Position numbers and translations under genes: made by a program. DNA of 11,913 bases from Candidatus Sumerlaeota bacterium. GTDB taxonomy: Bacteria; Sumerlaeota; T1SED10-198M. Location: positions 1 through 11,913 of the forward strand of contig PWGE01000269.1 in assembly GCA_003554345.1 (NCBI GenBank), read 5' to 3'. The notes under the pieces are model-generated. The model was given only the letters and a program-made list of their open reading frames with translations. It was not told where the DNA came from and made no database searches. Positions 6,707 to 11,913 of the stretch are shown here, piece after piece (position 1 is the stretch's first letter; every line of letters starts with the position of its first letter).

Positions 6707-7496
6707 ATTCACCCTTTTTGAACGTGAATTTATCATCTCCACTTATGGAGTGTCTATAGCAGTAGGAATCGTCCTTGCTTTCCTCTTCTTGTATCGCCAC
6801 ACCCGCATCATTACCAAAAGCCCCTTTGAGTTCACCACCGACCTTATGTTTTATATCCTGATTCCTGCTTTCATTGGAGCCCGAGTTGCATTTATTCTCG
6901 CAGAATTTCCAGGTTTTCTGGAATCACCAATGTCTTATATATTCGCCCGCGGCGGTTTTGTTTTTTATGGAGGGGTTATTTTTGGCTTTCTCGGAGGATT
7001 ATATTACGCTCACAAAGTCAACATACCCTATCGCCGTCTGGCTGATATATGTACCCCCGCTTTCGGCATTGCACATTTTTTTGGACGTATTGGGTGCTTT
7101 TTAAATGGATGCTGCTATGGTCTGGCTGTAGACTCCAATGTTGCCGCCCCCCTCGAGCACCTTTCAAAGTGCGGCTGTCAATTTTATACTATCTATGAAA
7201 ATGAGGTGTATGCTCTTCCCCATCTCCACCTGCCCACCCAGCTTTATGAAGCCGGCTTTGCCCTCATAATGACTTTCTTTTCAATGTACTTAATCAAACG
7301 CTGGGCAAAAAAGGAAGGCCGCTTATTTTATCTCTATATCATGAGCTATTCTATTTTCCGCTTTTTTGTGGAATTTTTAAGAGGAGATGACCGCGGCATC
7401 CAGCTTTTTTTCCTCTCTTTTTCACAGATCATTGCTTTGCTCCTGTTAGTCCTGCTTGTAGTATGCCGCAAAAAATTCATAGCTAACGGTGAGTAG
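6687..7496 (+). CDS. lgt: Prolipoprotein diacylglyceryl transferase
   Basis: Lgt moves diacylglycerol from phosphatidylglycerol to the lipobox Cys of prolipoproteins in the inner membrane, the step before LspA. The 269-residue multi-pass protein shows STYGVSIAVG (18-27, Tyr20 at the family's essential Tyr), GARVAFIL (64-71), GGFVFYGG (89-96), the signature region GRIGCFLNGCCYG (133-145), PTQLYEA (183-189) and FRFFVEFLRGDDRG (224-237, Arg225 and Glu229). Compared with E. coli as I remember it, His103 is Tyr94, Asn146 is Cys137 and Glu151 is Cys142; this Cys-rich variant is known in annotated Lgt of several phyla. A strong GAGGAGGA site at 6673-6680, inside lspA, fits the ATG at 6687, and the overlap with lspA implies co-regulated lipoprotein processing. 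Confidence 0.95.
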   Translation: MYPILLRFTLFEREFIISTYGVSIAVGIVLAFLFLYRHTRIITKSPFEFTTDLMFYILIPAFIGARVAFILAEFPGFLESPMSYIFARGGFVFYGGVIFGFLGGLYYAHKVNIPYRRLADICTPAFGIAHFFGRIGCFLNGCCYGLAVDSNVAAPLEHLSKCGCQFYTIYENEVYALPHLHLPTQLYEAGFALIMTFFSMYLIKRWAKKEGRLFYLYIMSYSIFRFFVEFLRGDDRGIQLFFLSFSQIIALLLLVLLVVCRKKFIANGE

Positions 7497-8799
7497 ACTT
7501 AATCGAACGTCTCTTTTCCTTTTTCTTTTATTATTTTTCTCTCTCTTTGTAAGACTTTATTTTTCATATATTATCCCTTACTGGCAGGGACCGGATGAGC
7601 CAACTCACTATGAGTACGTTCATTATCTGTATCAGCAATATCATATCCCCGTTCATCAGCAGTGGGACAATGTAGAATTACAAAGATACATTATTCACTC
7701 TATGACCAGACACCATACCTGGCTTTATATGGATGATTTTTCCTCCTACAATCGGGAGCATTTTCTGGATCATTATAGTCAGATCGATAATAGTCCCCCC
7801 TTATACTATGCTGTAAATGCTTTTTTTCTCTCCTTTTTTTCTCCCGGGGATGTGGAGAGTGGCTTGTTATACTCACGTATTCTCAACATCCTCTTGGGGA
7901 TATGCCAGCTGGGAATCCTTTTTTATTTTACCCGTCATCATCTCTTTCGAAAAGACAGAACGGCCTGGCTTTTTTATCTCTTCTGGATAGTGCTTTTACC
8001 ACAATTTATATTTATCAACTCAGTGCTCAATAATGACAACCTCGCTTATATCATTCATTTTCTATTTTTATGGGCCGCTTTTTCCTATCACCGCTTTCCA
8101 GATAAACGAAAACTGGCCGCCATGATACTCCTCACCATCGTCGGTTTTTTTACCAAAAGATACCTGTATTTTATGCCCCTCTTTATCCCGATAATTATTG
8201 TAATGACTCACAAACCACGCCGGGAAACGATTATAAAGGGAGGCATAATCACCCTGGCAGTTCTCTTTCCCCTTCTCTTATTGTATTTTTATACTTCTCC
8301 GGTAGCAGGTCGTGAACTGAGGGAACTCTATTATATCTATTCATACCTTCGCGAAGGAGGAATGCTTCTTCTCAGGGACCTGTTTCCATTTCTGGACACC
8401 CTTATCAGCTCCTATTTTTTCAGAGCTGGCTGGATGAATGTTCATTTCCCTCTCAGGATTCACACCCTTCTTCTTCTGGGAGTTATAATCAGTACATTCT
8501 GGTTCTGTCGCCATTATAAGGGCGAAAACAAATCACTTATTCTTCTTTTCACCTTTTTCTATATCGGATTGATTTTTGCATCTGATTTTCTTCATCCTTA
8601 TCGTGGTCCTCAGGGACGTTATCTTTTTCCCGTCCTGCCCCTCTTTCAGTTTGTCATGTTTCAGGGCATATTAAGCCGCTTTAGTTCATTAAGAAACATT
8701 GTTTTTAAACTATCCACCGCTGGCTGGCTGGTATTTTTCATTTCCAGTTTAGTAACAATTTGGTATCATTATTACTTTAAATACACCTTTCTGAGATAA
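7489..8799 (+). CDS. GT-C-type (DUF2142-like) multi-pass membrane glycosyltransferase, putative
   Basis: The 436-residue product is highly hydrophobic with roughly 10 membrane helices, starting with a signal-anchor-like helix at 7-29. Directly after it comes YWQGPDEPTHYEYVHYL (31-47): an acidic pair in the first outer loop, as in GT-C enzymes that use polyprenyl-linked sugars. Further family-like points are SPPLYYAVNAFF (102-113), NSVLNNDNLAYI (177-188), SSYFFRAGWMNV (307-318) and GPQGRYLFPVLPLF (373-386), which together resemble DUF2142 and GT39/ArnT-like proteins. It probably transfers a sugar at the outer face of the inner membrane; donor and acceptor are unknown. The start is a GTG that overlaps the lgt stop by 8 bases and has no Shine-Dalgarno, so translation probably depends on lgt. 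A membrane protein without transferase activity remains possible. Confidence 0.72.
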   Translation: MSRLNRTSLFLFLLLFFSLFVRLYFSYIIPYWQGPDEPTHYEYVHYLYQQYHIPVHQQWDNVELQRYIIHSMTRHHTWLYMDDFSSYNREHFLDHYSQIDNSPPLYYAVNAFFLSFFSPGDVESGLLYSRILNILLGICQLGILFYFTRHHLFRKDRTAWLFYLFWIVLLPQFIFINSVLNNDNLAYIIHFLFLWAAFSYHRFPDKRKLAAMILLTIVGFFTKRYLYFMPLFIPIIIVMTHKPRRETIIKGGIITLAVLFPLLLLYFYTSPVAGRELRELYYIYSYLREGGMLLLRDLFPFLDTLISSYFFRAGWMNVHFPLRIHTLLLLGVIISTFWFCRHYKGENKSLILLFTFFYIGLIFASDFLHPYRGPQGRYLFPVLPLFQFVMFQGILSRFSSLRNIVFKLSTAGWLVFFISSLVTIWYHYYFKYTFLR

Positions 8800-8801
8800 T
8801 C

Positions 8802-10811
8802 ATGAAAACTTTACCTGTCAAAGAAGAATTTTTAAAAAAAATTCAACATCATCACTACGATAAATTACATAATCAGTTTCTGGAGGCGCTAGAAACAACG
8901 GATAATCCCCGGGAAGCTGAAAAAAAGATAGAAAACTTCTATTCGCTTGCTGTTCAGCGATTTTTTGGAGATTTTGTAGTTCTCAATTATCAATTTCTAT
9001 GCGATAATTGCTCCAAAAAAGAATTGATCCCTGAAGAGGTGGCAAAAAACCAACGCTCTGTTATGGATACAATGGCCCTCTTTCTGGAAGAGAGAATGAC
9101 CCATCAGCTTCAGTATGCATTGCGGGAAGAAAAATTTAAACTGATTTATCACTATTCTCTAAAAATTTTGAACTGCCGGGGTTCTTTTGAGGCTCTTCCG
9201 AGTTCACAGCAAAAGGTTCAGGTGAAAAAATTAGCCTCCGCCATAGCAAGTCTTCACACTCAGAAGGAATATTGTGAAAAAAAACTGTTTTCCCGGCTGA
9301 TAAAAAAACTCAATATTACATCTTATCAATCACTTTTTCAAAAAACCTGCCGGTCAAGATGGAATAGTTTTTATGAAGCCTCTGCAGCTCATCAAAGCCC
9401 ATCATCTCAGAATGCCTTCAACAATATTATCCGTACTGCCCGCAATTACCTGCCCGGTCCAAATGAATTATCCGACCCCTCCGCTGATGAGATAGAACGA
9501 TTCATCTTTTTTTTGAGCTACCTTTTTACACCTTCTTTTCTTTATCCCAAGCTACGAGAGGACTATTTTTTCACTCTTCTCCCCGCACTGGTTGAGTACA
9601 ACGCCCGTTCTCTTTCTTCTGCCGTTCAGACCAATGACAGTTCCAAACGCTTCTATTTTCAGCTGGGATTGAAGGCTCGAAAAGTCGTCAACCAATCATT
9701 CAAAAAAATCTCCCGGCTTCAACGACTGAAAGGATTTCAGAAATTCTGTACCCAGATTAAACCTGATGACCCTCATTTTTCCCAGACACTGGAAGTAGTC
9801 GGTATGTTTCGAAATGAGAAAAGCAGCGTCTACCTCAACAAGCTCCTGCCAAAACTCAACCAGGAAAAAGCCAGAATTGCCTTACTGGGTCTGAGCAGAA
9901 TTCCCACCGAAGAAAATGCATCCCGTTTATATAAAACCACCAAAAAACTCTGTTCTTCCAGAAAAAAATTAGAAAAGAACCAGAAAAGGGCTCAGGAATT
10001 CCTTATTACTTATTTCAGGATTATTGCTCTTTCTCAATTTCCGGGAAACCTGAGAATGAACTGTTTTTATAGAGGATGGGAACTCGCTCAGAACTTTGAC
10101 ACGCGCAACAAGTTCGAAATCACCTTACTGGTATTTCGCCAATTTGCCGACTTTCTTCCCGGGGCAGATCAGGGGAATATGCTGCTGGACCTGCTGCAGG
10201 GATTAAATCTTCAGGTTAAACAGGCTGTTTCTGCCCAACAGATACAGAAAGAGGTAAAAAATATCAAAAAAGTCCTGGCACAAAACAAAAAACAGGTCAT
10301 TAATCTGCTGGCACAGGACAGTGGTAAAATAAATATTCCTCCTTCAGAGGGGCTTCTTCTCCTGCTGGAATTCATTACCAGGCACTCTGATCCGGCTCTT
10401 GTACCCTTTTGTGAGAGAACACTTCATTTAACCCGCGATTTTTTCTCCCGCACGCTTTCTCCTTATCAAATACCCCACTCTTTTCATCCGGAAAAAGGAG
10501 AAAAAATACCTTTATCGCAGGTTACCGTCCTGGAGCATCTGGCAGAAGCTGTCGAAGCCTGCGACGGCATAGATTCACCCCTTTTCAAGCAGATTGTCTC
10601 TTCATTGAAAAGAGCCAGGAAAAAAACACCATCCTCTGCTAAGAAAGAAACAGAAACAGAGGCAAAGGAAGAGGAAGAAAAAGAAGTTACTTCTCAATCT
10701 GATGATAATAAAAGGCCTTCAGAAGTGACGGACCTTGAAAAGAAAAGACAGGCCTTTATGGAACGACGAAAGCAACGTCTCGCAAAAGAAAAAAGGAAAC
10801 CCTATGGTTAA
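8802..10811 (+). CDS. Hypothetical all-helical protein with HEAT-like repeats and charged C-terminal tail
   Basis: I do not recognise this 669-residue protein. It has no signal peptide or membrane segment and is likely cytoplasmic. It reads as almost wholly helical. A region at about 327-390 looks like HEAT-type repeats: a LEVVGMFRNEKS helix, then SVYLNKLLPKL, and KARIALLGLSRIPTEENASR with the typical LLGL...P...A spacing. One CxxC pair (67-70) is present with no partner pair close by. From about 600 the chain is a low-complexity Lys/Glu tail (runs of E around 630, then EKKRQAFMERRKQRLAKEKRK), probably disordered or coiled-coil, with a strongly basic end. The ATG lies 2 bases after the GT-C stop and has only a weak site (TGAGA). 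Composition matches the neighbours, so recent transfer is not indicated. It may be a scaffold or a nucleic-acid or membrane-surface contact protein, but no function can be assigned. Confidence 0.62.
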   Translation: MKTLPVKEEFLKKIQHHHYDKLHNQFLEALETTDNPREAEKKIENFYSLAVQRFFGDFVVLNYQFLCDNCSKKELIPEEVAKNQRSVMDTMALFLEERMTHQLQYALREEKFKLIYHYSLKILNCRGSFEALPSSQQKVQVKKLASAIASLHTQKEYCEKKLFSRLIKKLNITSYQSLFQKTCRSRWNSFYEASAAHQSPSSQNAFNNIIRTARNYLPGPNELSDPSADEIERFIFFLSYLFTPSFLYPKLREDYFFTLLPALVEYNARSLSSAVQTNDSSKRFYFQLGLKARKVVNQSFKKISRLQRLKGFQKFCTQIKPDDPHFSQTLEVVGMFRNEKSSVYLNKLLPKLNQEKARIALLGLSRIPTEENASRLYKTTKKLCSSRKKLEKNQKRAQEFLITYFRIIALSQFPGNLRMNCFYRGWELAQNFDTRNKFEITLLVFRQFADFLPGADQGNMLLDLLQGLNLQVKQAVSAQQIQKEVKNIKKVLAQNKKQVINLLAQDSGKINIPPSEGLLLLLEFITRHSDPALVPFCERTLHLTRDFFSRTLSPYQIPHSFHPEKGEKIPLSQVTVLEHLAEAVEACDGIDSPLFKQIVSSLKRARKKTPSSAKKETETEAKEEEEKEVTSQSDDNKRPSEVTDLEKKRQAFMERRKQRLAKEKRKPYG

Positions 10812-11913
10812 GTCACCTCGTCGTAAATTATTATTTCTTGTCCTCCCTGTCATTCTTCTGGGAATCATCATTGTCATGGGAGTCGCTATTTTCAGGCTCT
10901 CCCAGGATCACCAGGAATTGCAAAACGAAGTGCAACGTTTACATCATAATGAACAGGTTCTGACCGGACGGGTGGAGAACCTATCAGGATACCGCCAGCG
11001 ACTGAACCAGCACGAAACCTTTATTGAAATCCTTAATCAAACGATGGCTCTGCGGGAACTACCCACGCGGGAAGTGGTACCCATTCAAACCGTAGGAGAA
11101 GATTTTCTGTTGTCGTTCCTGGAAAAACAGTGGGAAGAGGAACTGGGAGAACAACTCCTTCATATTGAAGATATTCTGAAAAATATGGCACTTATAGAAC
11201 CGGATTATGATATCCGGGAAGAGGTTACCGCTCTTTACATCGATCAAACTGCTGGTTTTTATGACTACCATGAGGGCCTTTTTTATATAATGGAAACTTT
11301 CGACATGCAAAATGTGATGGGTAAAATTATCGTTTCTCACGAATTGACCCATTTTCTTCAGGACCAGCATTTCAATATCGAAGAATTGATGGCAGCGCAT
11401 GATGCCAGTACAGACCAGCAAACCACTATTCTTTCGGTGCTGGAAGGAGACGCCACCTTAGCCATGATGGAATGGTCCATGGAATACGGCATTCCAGGAT
11501 CTCTCCAGGATTTAACCGATTTTCTGCTGATAGGCGATGCCCAGATGGATTTTGCCGACACACCTCAGATTATTCAGGACATGTTGCTTGAACCCTACCT
11601 GGCAGGAATCGATTTCTTCACCTATCTGCAAAATGCAGACGTGGAAGACTGGCGCAATAAGCCCTTCAAAAAACCTCCCGTCAGCATGGAAATGGTGCTT
11701 CATCCGGAAAAATACCTGGCATATGACAATTTTCCCAGGGAACTGGACATTCCTGAACATTTTACAGAGAATCACGGTGATATTATATATACTGATGTTT
11801 TTGGTGAACTCTATCTTCGGTCTGTTATAAGGGAATTTAATCAACATGAAGAGTTAAAAACCAATGAAATAGCGGCGGGCTGGAACGGCGATAAAAATGT
11901 CCTCTTTGAAGAT
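10804..11913 (+). CDS. Membrane-anchored zinc metallopeptidase (HExxH...EGDA), partial
   Basis: The frame is open to the right edge, giving 370 residues with the C-terminus missing. A basic start (MVKSPRRK) and one helix (about 9-31) form a signal anchor; a Gln/Glu-rich coiled coil follows (about 32-75), then a soluble domain that would face the periplasm. The catalytic region has IIVSHELTHFLQDQHF (175-190; zinc-binding His179 and His183, catalytic Glu180) and SVLEGDATLAMMEW (211-224), where Glu214 is the likely third ligand, so it is gluzincin-like. An AAGWNGDKNV segment near the end of the visible part recalls the GW.GD stretch I associate with such proteins. The ATG overlaps the upstream stop by 8 bases (ATGGTTAA), again suggesting coupled translation; GGAAA at 10795-10799 is a weak ribosome site. 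Substrate and cleavage specificity are unknown. Confidence 0.78.
   Translation, partial: MVKSPRRKLLFLVLPVILLGIIIVMGVAIFRLSQDHQELQNEVQRLHHNEQVLTGRVENLSGYRQRLNQHETFIEILNQTMALRELPTREVVPIQTVGEDFLLSFLEKQWEEELGEQLLHIEDILKNMALIEPDYDIREEVTALYIDQTAGFYDYHEGLFYIMETFDMQNVMGKIIVSHELTHFLQDQHFNIEELMAAHDASTDQQTTILSVLEGDATLAMMEWSMEYGIPGSLQDLTDFLLIGDAQMDFADTPQIIQDMLLEPYLAGIDFFTYLQNADVEDWRNKPFKKPPVSMEMVLHPEKYLAYDNFPRELDIPEHFTENHGDIIYTDVFGELYLRSVIREFNQHEELKTNEIAAGWNGDKNVLFED

Noticed and set aside
10606-10800. The A/G-rich stretch as a DNA repeat
   Set aside because: It is the coding sequence of a Lys/Glu-rich tail in frame with the upstream helical protein; there is no regular repeat unit.
11059-11847. Several 67-120-codon minus-strand frames over the metallopeptidase, plus a 97-codon plus frame at 11537
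   Set aside because: The plus-strand frame from 10804 carries HExxH and EGDA and stays open to the edge, so the others are shadows.

Overview
The window looks like chromosomal DNA from a Gram-negative bacterium. It carries a predicted outer-membrane porin and a run of housekeeping genes (yggT, yggU, purine nucleoside phosphorylase, ileS, a DksA/TraR-type regulator, lspA, lgt). The ileS-regulator-lspA-lgt order would fit a Desulfobacterota-like (old deltaproteobacterial) or neighbouring candidate lineage, but this is an inference from style and gene order only. I see no tRNA, rRNA, CRISPR array, insertion sequence or prophage gene.

Layout. On the minus strand, 1-1192 holds the N-terminal 397 residues of a DcaP-like porin cut by the left edge. 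A 172-bp AT-rich divergent promoter region (1193-1364) separates it from one long plus-strand run that continues to the right edge. This run has three parts. (a) 1365-2835: yggT, yggU and a trimeric-type purine nucleoside phosphorylase. (b) 2860-7496: ileS, a small C4 zinc-finger DksA/TraR-family protein, lspA and lgt. (c) 7489-11913: a multi-pass GT-C/DUF2142-like membrane protein, a 669-residue all-helical protein of unknown function with a highly charged tail, and a membrane-anchored zinc metallopeptidase (HExxH plus EGDA) cut by the right edge. Most junctions are a few bases or overlaps (8-bp overlaps at ileS/regulator, lgt/GT-C and helical protein/peptidase; 20 bp at lspA/lgt), so the block is probably an operon with translational coupling. 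No stretch longer than 300 bases lacks a gene; the two real gaps are 1193-1364 and 6044-6205.

How the genes work together. Lgt and LspA are the first two enzymes of lipoprotein maturation (lipidation of the lipobox Cys, then signal-peptide removal). The three downstream genes encode a sugar-transferase-type membrane protein, an unknown cytoplasmic helical protein and an envelope-facing protease, so part (c) may be an uncharacterised envelope module, although no shared function can be shown from sequence. The DksA-like protein after ileS would link translation capacity to RNA polymerase control if it acts like its relatives.

The points that most deserve a second look are: the lspA leader (6044-6205), which has a strong Shine-Dalgarno about 125 nt upstream of a start codon that lacks its own, separated by nested complementary segments; the Asp replacing the base-recognition Asn in the nucleoside phosphorylase; the AMHKS form of the KMSKS loop in IleRS; and the orphan module at 7489-11913.
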